DNA from: Hydractinia symbiolongicarpus
Taxonomy: Eukaryota; Cnidaria; Hydrozoa; Anthoathecata; Hydractiniidae
Direction: 5' to 3'
Assembly (NCBI RefSeq): GCF_029227915.1
Contig: NC_079876.1
Span: forward strand, 4,900,001-4,964,000
DNA: 64,000 nucleotides
The notes below the pieces were generated by a model. It saw only the letters and a list, made by a program, of their open reading frames with translations. It made no database searches and was not told where the DNA came from. A program made the position numbers and the translations under genes. Below are positions 42,137 to 52,900 of this stretch, piece by piece; the first letter of the stretch is position 1; each line of letters begins with the position of its first letter.

Positions 42137-43071
42137 TTATTTCGGGTAAAACACGGGTATACCGCGTTTTATCATAATCGTCTACCGCGTTTTGCTATCT
42201 GACGTGCTTTTTGTCGTTTCAAGTTTGTGAAGAAGACAAGAAGGTGCCGCCATTTTTGTGTTTTTGTGTTGACAGAAATGGTTGGTTGTACCATACATTT
42301 GGCTGTTAAGGTATTTGTGATCACGCAGTAAAAACAAGGTTTGTAATATTATTTATTCTATATATTTGAAATTTTCTATATTCTATTTGCCTATAGCTAC
42401 CTGTCAAAATTATATATATAGTAGCTATAGCAAAAGCTAGCTATATATTTCTGGAAGTGTTTACCTAAACTTTGTAACTGTCAGAGCTATACATAGCCTT
42501 TCTGGCTGTTATATACATAGATATATACATAGATAGATATATACAATATAAAAACAGTTAGTCAAGAAATTAAACTGTTTATGTAGTTCTTAGATCACTG
42601 CAGATTACTTAGCTAAATAGTTGTGGGTGCAAATCCTACCTCTGTACGAAAGAGTAGCTTAATTAGAAAAGCAGTTTAGCTAGTATTCTCTTGATTTAGG
42701 GTGCAGATATATAACCCACATAATGGATTGTAAAAATGGACCTTTTTAAGACTGTTAGCTAGCTAGCTATTTCTTCTAAGTTTTGCACAATACAAGATTA
42801 TTGCGTATTAAGCCCGTCAAAGCAACAACAAATACTTTGATATCTTTTTAAAGGTATTAATTTCCTTCTCGTGTTGTTCTTGTTTTTTCGTTTGTGCAAA
42901 ATGATGATCCACAATAATATAAAAATACATTTCCCATACGAAACGTATCAGAAAAAAAGTTTTGTATATATATATATATCAAATGTTTTTATTTTAGCTA
43001 GCTCTGGCTAATTTGTTGAAAAATATGCTTCTTAAAATTTAAAAGCGCATATTGATCCTTTTGCTGAAAAA
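42137..43071. other. AT-rich non-coding left part of the DNA transposon
   Basis: No open frame of note. It contains tatata and tagctagcta-type simple repeats (about 42400-42560, 42760, 42966-42980) and probable 3' untranslated sequence for the minus-strand open frame that ends at 43072. Confidence 0.6.
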
Positions 43072-43686
43072 CTAAATATTTGTCCATTGTTCAAGAATTT
43101 TTTTGGCGTGGTAATTTAATTTATATTTCTCCATGTAAATTTTATTTGATTTAAGCTCTTCTGTATTCGGCATCTTAAAATTTTTTGCTATGAAGTCTTT
43201 TTCCCAATCTTTCGTAGCTTTTTCTGCTTCATGCTGAACAGCCATCACTTTTTCACGAAAATGAATGATAAATGCTCTACATTTTTTTCTTGAATGTTCA
43301 CTTTTAGTCAGCTTATATGACATATGATGACGGTCGAAGTCCTTCAATTTATCTGAATAGCCAAGAACATACATTATGTTCTTGCATACACCTGATTCAA
43401 GAATTGGGTTTTGGTCAGCTTTCGTCTGTCTGTCTCTACAGATCTTTTCCAACTTACTATTTTCTGCAGTTTTTTTAGGATTAGTAACTGAGTCAGCTAT
43501 GCAAGGTTGTTGTTCCAATGTAATTGTGTTTGATGTTTCTTTCTTAAAATGAACAGCTTGGTCAACTTCTAAATCCAATAAGGAAGGTTGCTGTTCTAAT
43601 GTGATATCTATCTCCATTTCTATCTCTTCATTATTATCATGTGATATATACGCATTATCATATTCTGCATTATCATCATCAGCCAT
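43072..43686 (-). CDS. Uncharacterised 204-aa open frame in the DNA transposon
   Basis: An acidic N-terminus (~1-32, Asp/Glu/Asn rich), an imperfect internal repeat built on ITLEQQP (~28 and ~54), a charged middle, and a basic helical C-terminal half (~100-200) with a HHMSYKLTKSEHSRKKCRAF stretch. It could be a second transposon protein or the terminal part of the neighbouring spliced gene. However, the donor after exon 9 is phase 0, and I found no acceptor in the matching phase for this frame, so I keep it separate. No family recognised. Confidence 0.5.
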   Translation of the reverse strand: MADDDNAEYDNAYISHDNNEEIEMEIDITLEQQPSLLDLEVDQAVHFKKETSNTITLEQQPCIADSVTNPKKTAENSKLEKICRDRQTKADQNPILESGVCKNIMYVLGYSDKLKDFDRHHMSYKLTKSEHSRKKCRAFIIHFREKVMAVQHEAEKATKDWEKDFIAKNFKMPNTEELKSNKIYMEKYKLNYHAKKILEQWTNI

Positions 43687-43758
43687 CAGTTTGATATTAC
43701 TTGTTATGTTTGCTTTTGGATTTGTAACGCCAGTCTGAGAGTAAGAAAGAGTTCATAT

Positions 43759-43955
43759 GAGCTAAGAAGCAGGCTAGGTATCTGTAGAATTAAAGATAGA
43801 TGTTGTCCAGATATAAGTAGATTAAGTTGGTTAGGACACTTGCAAGAATGAAGGAGGATAATTGGGTAAGAAAGTGTAGAGATAGACTTGATACAGAGGA
43901 ATTTGAGTTGGGGGCTATTAATATACCCATCCTACAGACAGTAAGCCAAGAATGA
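43759..43955 (+). pseudogene. Degenerate LINE reverse-transcriptase C-terminal fragment
   Basis: Conceptual translation on the plus strand gives fragments such as LRSRLGICRIKDR, WLGHL and, after a frame change, MKEDNWVRKCRD. These resemble the C-terminal tail of non-LTR retrotransposon reverse transcriptases. It has a frameshift, no flanking LINE sequence and no poly(A). It is opposite in sense to the transposase gene and lies downstream of its exon 9, probably within an intron or spacer. Confidence 0.5.
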
Positions 43956-43967
43956 CGTATTACTTAC

Positions 43968-46900
43968 TTCTTCAAGTGCCTTGCATTCTATTAAATCTCC
44001 ATTTTCGTCGAAAGTATTTATCTTTGTGATTGGCAATTCAATACCACGATCAACGCATTTCTTCCAACAAGCTTCTACATCTTTTGCTACTGATTGCAGG
44101 TTGTCTTGTTTGAAATTTGTCATCAAAGGCCCTTCAACTCTGAAATCATCATCCTCTTTTCCATCATGAAATATGATAATATCATTTTCTCTATGCCACC
44201 AAACACCATTACCATAGAGCAAAAAATCTGCAATTCTTTCCAAGTGTGCCTGATATTTCCGTAGAGGTAAGTTAATGTTAAAACAACTTCTTTTCTCATC
44301 TGAAAATTCAAAAAAGTTTATTTCGAAACAAAATGACAATCATACACTTTTTATCACATGTTAAAATTTTAAACAAAATTAGAAAGATTAATGTTTGAAT
44401 ATCAAACCAGACTTTTTATTAAGTCAAGCACTTCAAAATATATTTAATTATCACATAGAACAGCCTTTCTGTTTCAGTTTATTCCATGACGACAGAACAT
44501 TGCCTACGTAAAATGACATTTTCCTGTTTTGCGTTGGCAAACTCGTGTTCGACATTTGCAATTTATATTTGTTTTGCGGCCAAATGCTGCAGTACACAAA
44601 TAACAGTTAAATATTTGCCAATGTGAATTGAAAACTTTTGTTTTCATGTGGACATTCGTCTCAGCAATTTCTGAATGCCAACATGAATTAGAAAGCCAGT
44701 AGAAACAGATATTTTAGACTTACCAAGTACACTCTCTGAAAATTTCGATATTTTAGATGTGTTAGTTGATTTTCTAGAACATTCTTTGGCAATAAATTTC
44801 TGTTCAGCTTGAATACGGATGATGCTATTATCACGTATGGATTCTAAGGATCTGGCTGATGTTCTCAAACTTATTTGATTAATTTTGCTGAATAGCTGTT
44901 CTTCATTCTCTGTGTGTAAGGAGCTTGGTGAGATAATTCTCGATACTTCTGCTAAATGTGTTGTCAAGCCATGATAATAAATGCCATAAAGCTTTTGTGT
45001 AGACATTGACTTTAAATTATGCCCAAACAGATCTTGGCACAACATGGCATGCTGGAAACTAATATTATGTAATCGTAGAATAATTCGTGGGGACCTTTTT
45101 TGGGATTTAAGATATGATAACCGAACTAGCTCCATCAATGTGTACAACAACTCTTTGATTTCCTTTCTGCAAGTGCTTTGCATTGATTGGTAAACAACTA
45201 TTGATGACAGCCGATAGTCAGATCCTCTCACCTTGTCCTTCGAACCATATGTGGCATCTAGGGACTGTTGAAAAATTTTATTCTCTTGAGGTGTCAACAC
45301 TTCATGCAAAACATCCCACAAATTCTTGATATGTCCTTTACAATCATGCAGTGGTTCAATCGGCATCACTTCATAATTAGCAAGATTCAAGGACTCCATT
45401 GTACTATGTTCATTTCCAAAGCAAAGAGCTGGAACACGGATAATTCCTTTAAAAAAAATTGTTGACTGAATTTATAAATTTTAATGAGTGTAATTTTGAA
45501 AATAAAATCAGAATTGTTTTTATGCTTTTCAATTTTCCTCAACATATCTGATTTTCTTTTGCTTTATTTGTAGAAAAATTTTCAGACAAATATCAACTAA
45601 CATCAACTTATATAAAACTTTTGCGAAAAAGGCCAAAATTTGCAAAAGTTATTTTAGTTTATCAAAAATAAAATAGCCCTAACCTGTCAAATGATTTTTT
45701 AGTAGCTGTTCAAGGTCCTTTTTGTGCAACTTTTGATGAACTGGTAAGTCACGGTCAAGGTTTCTGTAATTTACTTCAAGACCCAGTTTCTCCACATTGA
45801 GTTGTTGAAATGGAGACACAGCTTTTTGTTGTTGTCCTGCTGGGCCTGATATTACCTAAAATAATCAAAAATAGTTAGTTAAAAATAGTTAATGTTATGT
45901 AATAGAAATCTATAAATTTGTCATTCATATTTTGTTTCATTTACCTGGAATAAATAATTTTCTATACTTTTTGTCAAAATTACAAATAACGAACAACTTA
46001 TTTTGAAATTTATGTACCTTCTTCCTTCTTTGTTCCAAGGACACTATTTTGTTACTGTAGACATGGGCTATATCTGTAAATCTTGATTTTTTGCATCCAC
46101 AAAGACAGGGAAAGTTTCCACCATGAGAGTTACCACTCTCGTATTGTATTTCAGGATGGTCACCTAAAATATAAATGAATTCCTGTTATCCTTTTTTAAA
46201 TAAATTGTTGCATTATGCAGATTAAACTTGTGTGAATTGAATTCCATCAACATACCATGAAAAAACCTTATCACATCAACCACTTTCTTATCATTGACAA
46301 TTAATGGGTCAGACAATTTTCTAATGTCATTAAGTCTGGTTTCGACATATGAAAGCTTCTCTGCAATGCTATCCTGGGCAAAACCAATAATATAAACGGA
46401 TGGACGCTCCACAAGTTCTTGAACATCATGACAAATTCCTAAAATTTAATTTAGCGAACATTATTAAGTGGCATTTAATGTCTACTATCAAAGTAAAAAA
46501 AGTAAATATTTTTGATTTTAGATATCTAGAATTTTGGTGATCAATAACAATACTTCTAAATGACATACCTGTTTTTGCATACATTTCCTCATCTGTATAA
46601 AATAACTTGTCATCGTAAACAACTTTGACAGTCAATAGTAAATGGCCAGCACTCAAAAGTGATGCATGATCAGACCATAGTATGAAGTATCTTGTCAAAG
46701 CACCTTTTGGATTTCTCATAATCCCCAAACTTTGATGTTCTTCAAAAATCTTTCTGCGAATGTCACTCAGTGGTATACAACGACCAGATACTGTGAATTC
46801 TTCATTGAAAATCACTCCATTCTTTATCACAGCTTTTTTATATTTTTTTGGCTCAACCAAAGATCCTAATAGAATATCTCCAGATTCAATCTTCTTCAGT

Positions 46901-48959
46901 ATCTCCTCTTTTATTTTTTCAAATGTAGGGGGCATAGGAACCGACACTCCACTTCCATCTGTAAAAAATGAAATGTTCTCAATATCTCTCTTTCTGAACA
47001 AGGAATGTTAAGTTGATTGTACAAACGCTACGATATATACATCCTCTTTTTGTATAATACATATTTCTAAAAGTATTGTGAAGATGCAATGTGTTTTAGG
47101 TAAACATTGTTCTACACACAGAAATCTACTGTAACACTTGAAAGAATTTAAGAATCTTTTGCTATAAATTATACAGATTTGATGACAAGACACAATGTTG
47201 GAATCGTACATTATATATCAATTCTTCTTTTTTTTAGGTACTCACCTGGAAACTTTTCATATTTTCGACGATATTTGCATGGGTTAACAAAATTGTTTGC
47301 AAATTTTGATAAATCAACACCGTTATCTTCGAGAAATTCCTTAACAACTGTATTTCCAGTAGTTCCAGGTATATGATATTTTCGGGCCAAGTCAGAGTAA
47401 TTTATCTGCAAGAGGAAATAAATCGATGTGTCACACAAGTTATTTTTTTGTTCAAAATTGGACAATGATATAAATGGCAATGTGTTCAACACAAATGTTA
47501 ACAGATACATGAAGATATACCTTACTACCAACATCCATTCCTAACACTTCTTCAAGTAGAGCATGACGATCGAAATTTAATTTGTTTGGATCTGGACTAT
47601 GTCGTTTTTTCTTGATTGGTGTGTCATCTACGTCTTGATTTTGTTGTAATTTTGTCCGCCCTATGGTTAGAAACAACTCCTTAATATATTTTGTTTAAAA
47701 TAATTTTTACAGTTTTTAGTTTAGTCAATAATGATTTGCGAGACTGAATTCTACGAACCTAAGGTTTTATTTATTTTTGCTATTTTTTTTGCATTTATTC
47801 ACACAGCAACTTATTTTCATAACATAGTTTTAATTATTTCTGCGTGTTAATTTCGTGGGGTTATATACTTCATCATGATATATGTTGATTGCTTATTTTT
47901 TCATTTTAATATTTGTTTATATATATATATATGCGTGTATATAATTATTTATAAATTTATATTCAAAAAATGCAACAATAAAATAATACCATTCAAGAAA
48001 AACCAGTGCCTGTAGGTGAATGGAGATACAGTACAGGTGAAAGATTAAAATTAAAAAATATATATAGCTATACCTATCATTCTTTTAATTGAATTTTCTT
48101 TACTTTCAAAGTATTGAATCGATCTTGATTTTTTGTAGGAAGCTTTTGATTGTCTGATGCCAAAGATTGTGTCTGTTGCTTTATTTTCACCAAAACATTT
48201 TTTTTCCAAGGATTTTTTTATTATTTTATTCCGTTCTCTAAGCTCTTTCTTTTTATCAGACTTGGACTTCACTTGAGCAATATTAGCTGATTTGACCTTT
48301 GTGAGAACCTTTGTGAATGGAGTGTCATATATACTGTCCCATTTTGAGTTGATACTATTAAGTACAGATTCTGCCGTTGTTTTCATATATGACATGTCAG
48401 TTTTTGTTTGAGGAATTGTCAAATTTATGGTGATTGGATGAACTGGTGTTGTGTTGATACTGTTTGGAGTAGTAATCGTTGATATGTTGTTATATGTTAC
48501 ATTTACAGGTGTGGACGTATTATTTGTTGTAGTTGGAGTTTTATTATTCGTACTATTTACAGTGTTTGATATATCTGTTAATGGTTTTTTAACATTGTTG
48601 ATTTTTTTTGTTCTGTGTGATGTTGAAACAGGAAATGTATTTTTATTTTTTTCTAATAAACTGCATGCTTGACATGCATGTATAGTATGCCTAATCTTCT
48701 CATTATCTTTGAGTTTCTTCCAATTGTCTTGAGAAAAATCATCTAGGTATTTTTCCCTTACTTTACCGTTCCACTTTTTTTTTCTCACAAACGCAGTAAG
48801 TTCCTTGGACTTTCTGTCAAAATGATTTTTCGTTATGGATACATCAGGAAACATCGCCATAAAATTTGAAAAACGCAAGTCACAGTGATGATGACTTATA
48901 TTTTTCATCCCATTCAATACTTCAGCACGCATAAAAGCGCATTCAAAAACGTTTGCCAT
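43968..48959 (-). CDS. Nine-exon transposase-like gene of the DNA transposon
   Basis: Exons by GT-AG junctions (minus strand): 48074-48959, 47521-47660, 47246-47405, 46569-46958, 46256-46438, 46018-46163, 45684-45855, 44724-45446 and 43968-44299. All splice phases agree and give about 1,044 codons without a stop; the final exon is not identified. The N-terminal exon has a Cys/His-containing start and a Thr/Asn-rich linker. Exons 5-6 encode RFFHGDHPEIQYESG followed by a zinc-knuckle-like PCLCGC. Exon 8 encodes EPLHDCKGHIKNLW, RGSDYRLS and HTENEEQLFSKI. Acidic and His residues in these blocks fit an RNase H-fold DDE transposase interrupted by a zinc-binding insert, but the catalytic residues are not proven. 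If the open frame is functional, the element may be recently active. Confidence 0.68.
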
Positions 48960-49439
48960 GATATTCGTTATTCGTTCTTACTTTATTCCACAAAAAAAAT
49001 TTCCCGCTGAAGCTACCATATTTATGTTTTTCTTTTCCCGCAGTTTTTGCGCGTCTTTTAATATAACGGGAAAAAAATCCGACACCGTAGTAAAAATGAC
49101 GTCAAAGTACTGAAAATGACGAAAAATCAAAGAAAACGTCGTGTTTTACAGTTCGCACCACTTAGGGGTATGTGGCGTCATCGGATATTTTTTTAATCCA
49201 CAGATAATATGTCGACGACTTAAAAAAAAGCCGTTTATAGTTGATCGCGTATTTATTTATATGGGTTTTACCGAATTAAAAAGGTGAATAAAATCACGAA
49301 AGCGAGGCTATATCGACTTAAATACAACTAAAAAATTTTAAACAGCTTTTTTTCAAAAATCGATCCTTCACCTGAACGAATAAAAAAAACCAGGATGTTT
49401 TATTATCAGTCAGGTTGGTGCGCTTAGTAAAACCACGTT
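48960..49439. promoter_or_regulatory. Presumed 5' region of the transposase gene
   Basis: 480 bp between the first ATG and the right inverted repeat. It contains a CRE-like tgacgtca near 49098, an A/T-rich run and several tgacg-type half sites. No open frame. Promoter function is inferred from position. Confidence 0.45.
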
Positions 49440-49466
49440 TTGGAGACTGTCCGTAAGTTGCCCGAG
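49440..49466 (-). repeat. Right 27-bp terminal inverted repeat of the DNA transposon
   Basis: Exact inverted match to 42110-42136; followed by the AT duplication and satellite sequence (atcaggtcac). Confidence 0.88.
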
Positions 49467-49674
49467 ATCAGGTCACAAACCAAAGTTAGTTCAATTAAGT
49501 CCCACATTCAATCGTTTCACTGTTAAAAGCGATGCAACCTAGTAATAACAGATAAATATCGCTAAATACATGTTGGTACGAATATGTGACGCAACCGTTG
49601 TAACTGAAGCGGATTGATACCGTTAGAAAGTTAAGGAAATGTAGCTCTTGAAAGTGTCGCTATTTTTTCAGGGC
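49467..49674. repeat. Satellite remnant between the DNA transposon and Polinton E2
   Basis: Continues the monomer interrupted at 42109 (from atcaggtcac to gtcgctattttttcagggc) and stops at the AG terminus of E2. It is somewhat more diverged than the main array (for example aaggaaatgtagctcttg). Confidence 0.88.
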
Positions 49675-49911
49675 AGAGATAGGAAAATGCCGATGTTAGG
49701 ACAGACCCCGTTGGCACTTTACCATTCCACGTCAAATTATAGGCCATCCCCGTCAAATTAACGATAGAAGAGTCTATAAAATCCGTTAGCACCTACGAAT
49801 GTCCGGATCCGCCCCAACCCCCCAACCCCCGCCGTGTCCCCTCCCCTCCCCATGGGTCCCTCCCCACACTCATCTGTCGTGCCTTATAATTTATAGTGTT
49901 ATGTGTGTCTA
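49675..49911 (+). repeat. Left terminal inverted repeat of E2
   Basis: Inverted match to 63813-64000, identical over the visible overlap apart from a 7-bp duplication (aacacat) in the right copy. The outer ~80 bp differ markedly from the E1 terminal repeat, while the inner part is similar. It includes a C-rich block at 49811-49851. Confidence 0.9.
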
Positions 49912-49916
49912 TAATG

Positions 49917-52900
49917 TCATCTCGCCAGTGTGGTAATACCATCTTCCAAAATTATGCGTTTATCATCATCGGCATTGAGCGCCAGTTTATTTGTTTTCAC
50001 CGTGTGAACATCATGCTTAATCGATCGAAATGTCATTTGGGTTCTGTAAATGTTCTCACCCTCAAACAGACATCTCTTATAATCGGCGAAACCTATGGTC
50101 TCCCTCACCACACATTTCTTCACCCCCTTACATCTCTTACCTTCCCTACCACATAGCTGTTTGTATGCGTATGTCTTAGCTCTTAGGGCGATGAACTCAG
50201 TCATCACCTTACCGCCCAACTCGTCCTTCATCAGCCCAATGATCTTTTTATTCAAACCTAATGGTAGAGGTCTACCATCTTCCTTATCATACCCAGATGT
50301 GTCAAATCTCGCAGACACATCGTTCGCGATATCTTTGTAGAAGTCGTCTGTTTTTATGTGGTAAACGAATGAATCCGTATCCATGTAGCAAAGCTTCACA
50401 TCATCACCATATTTCGGTCTCGTGTAATCATGGTGGAATTCATACATAACCATCTTGGATAGATGGAGGATTGTGGGGCCAAGGTAGATCGGTTTGTTCA
50501 TCTTGATCTTGATCTTGGACATCTCTATCCCCATCAGTGTTTCCGAGAAACGGATTGCACCCCTGAAGTTTGGCTTCATCACCATTTTCTCATAATTCTT
50601 TTGGTTGGTGGCCAAACGTATATCCTTCTGTCTTCGCTGATTCTCCATTGTCTTCCCAAAGACAGAATTGTTCATCAGCTTGAAGAAATCCTTTTCAAAG
50701 TCATTCTTCGATTCCGTGCGCAGCTGTGTATTGAAGTCGATGTAAGGTTTCAACCATGCGCTCTGATCAAACCTCAGTACCCTATGAACCTTATCCAGAA
50801 CAAGACCGTGATTCAAAGCTTGAGCAAGCGCACGGATATGAATCACATAGTTCTTCTTGTCCGAAAGACATGGTGTCAGCTTCTCGACACCATTGATAAC
50901 CTTCCTCTCAGGCATGAAAGGAAGATCGTTATGTGCGTCATGAAGATCATGTGGATATCTAACATCAACCTCAAGCATGTACCCCTTTTCACCGTTTTCC
51001 ACAGCCAACTCTGAAATGAGTTCGGGTGTAAATTTACCGGAATCATCCCACTCAAACACCCCGGTGGGCATCTTCTGTATCATAGCCCATCCATACAGAT
51101 TGTTAGCATCAAGATACTGTAGATAGGTTGTATCTTCTGAAGTATTATACATATCACCCATATATGGATTATTTGCGTTCGCGTGTCTGTGAACGGCCTG
51201 ACAGAGAACGCCCCTAATACCCATCTCCACAAACAGTAACATATCCATATCTGACAACAAATCCAGCTTAACATCTGTCTTTTTCAGGCATGCCTGCCAA
51301 GCTAATCCGGGGGCCGTGTAAAAATGAGCGGGATCTAGTTTATAGTTTTTCAAACATGTCTCTCTGAATGTCTCAAACACATCACTCAGAAGCAGAACAT
51401 CCGTCTTGAGATAGATATCATGATAAACGCCCATATTTTCAACTTTCATGTCCTCCCACACCTTCTGGGCATGCGCATAATCAGCATCGCTGATACCATT
51501 CATGTTCAACTTGCTATAAAAGTCATCTTTCGAAGGAAGCCTGGTTTCATTAAACCTATCGAATGAATCAACATACTCATATGGGTATACACCCTTCCTT
51601 CTTATTATGTTGAATTGCTCATCATTGAAGAATTTTCTAAGGTTTTTACACTGATCATCGGATAGATTGTCAGCCAAGGAACCTAATCCTCTTGACATAA
51701 ATCTAAATGAATCGATGAATCTCAGCTTTATCTTTTTGTCTTTGGTCTCACCATTTTTGTTGGTGTATTCACCAACCTTAACATCGGTAGAGAAAGAGAT
51801 ATATTTCTCTTTATTTTCAGCGATTACACTCATACCACCTTCTCCATACTTCTTCGCAAGCTCTTTGATAAATAGATGCGCATCATATCCGCTCAGATTA
51901 TGGAAGACAACCGGAATATAATTAGGCACCTTGTAACGGAGATTACATTCCATGTGTGCCGATCCACGAAACTTTCCGGTAAAATGACAGTGATCCCTGA
52001 CCTTGATGTCATCATCACCAAATTCTCTCATACAGATGTGGCAGTTGGTGGAATTTTCATATCCATCAAGTTCTTCATCGGTTAGATCTTGCATACCAAG
52101 TTGTGGAAACATGTTGTATAACCTTTTCGCCTCGGAAACCACATGATCCACAAAGCGCGGAACACAGTCATCACCACGGTAAAGCTTCAGAGGGTCCAAA
52201 ACTTCACCATGAGCATATTTACTATAACAACAGAATCCGGTGGGGATATGTTTACCAACTTTCTCGGTGGACGATCCACACTCTATCTCTTCAGGTTTTG
52301 TAAAAGCTTCAAAATCGGCATACATGATGAATGGGGCTTTGAGCTGGTACTGACCGTGGGTGAAGGTTAAGGTGCTACCCTCCTTAGGGAGTTGAATATT
52401 AACGGCATCGTTATTCTTACAATACTCAAAGTGCTCATCCCTTTTCCGTTCGCTTGGAAAACCAGAGAGACAATTCAAGCAATAATGCTCTTTATGTTCA
52501 TGCTTTGAGTTGGCCTTGCTCAGGACACCGCTCAGGTTCTTAACAGCGATATAATGCCTCTTATCCCCTTCACACAGTAAAAACAAAACAACCGTCTCAT
52601 CCCGGTCAAGATGCTTCGACTTTCGACACATATAGACACCCTCTATGTCATCTTTTGTCAAAACATGCACGGCGATATCAGGGTTCCTTCTCTCAAATAA
52701 ATCTATCTTGTTTAGAGCCATTGGGAAAGTTAGACCACCCCAATTGCACTTGTCTTCAAACTTCTTAAGGTTTGAGATTCGTTCAGGATGATTATCAATC
52801 TTATCATGATTGAGAGCAGCGATAACGGCCCATTTGAAGCATTCTTCATCCTCGTTATGTGGGTTAATCACAGATCGCTTTCCACTGAAATTCTTGGGTA

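Larger units (their letters stand above)
42110..49466. mobile_element. Cut-and-paste DNA transposon with intron-containing transposase-like gene (7,357 bp)
   Basis: Bounded by perfect 27-bp inverted repeats (starting CTCGGGCAACTTACGGAC) at 42110-42136 and 49440-49466, inside a satellite monomer, with a 2-bp AT duplication (42108-42109 and 49467-49468). It is much richer in AT than the Polintons. It holds a nine-exon minus-strand gene (43968-48959), a separate minus-strand open frame (43072-43686) and an old LINE fragment in the spacer between them. The superfamily is not assigned. The large spliced protein with a GDHP...CLCGC segment resembles the large DDE transposases of invertebrate elements, but none of the common TIR/TSD signatures (mariner TA, TTAA, CACTA) fits clearly. 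Confidence 0.85.

Noticed and set aside
42137-43071. Possible RNA gene or host exon in the AT-rich left part of the DNA transposon
   Set aside because: Only simple repeats and stop-rich frames; no support.
43686-43968. Joining the 204-aa frame to the nine-exon transposase
   Set aside because: The exon 9 donor is phase 0, and no acceptor in matching phase was found for the 204-aa frame.
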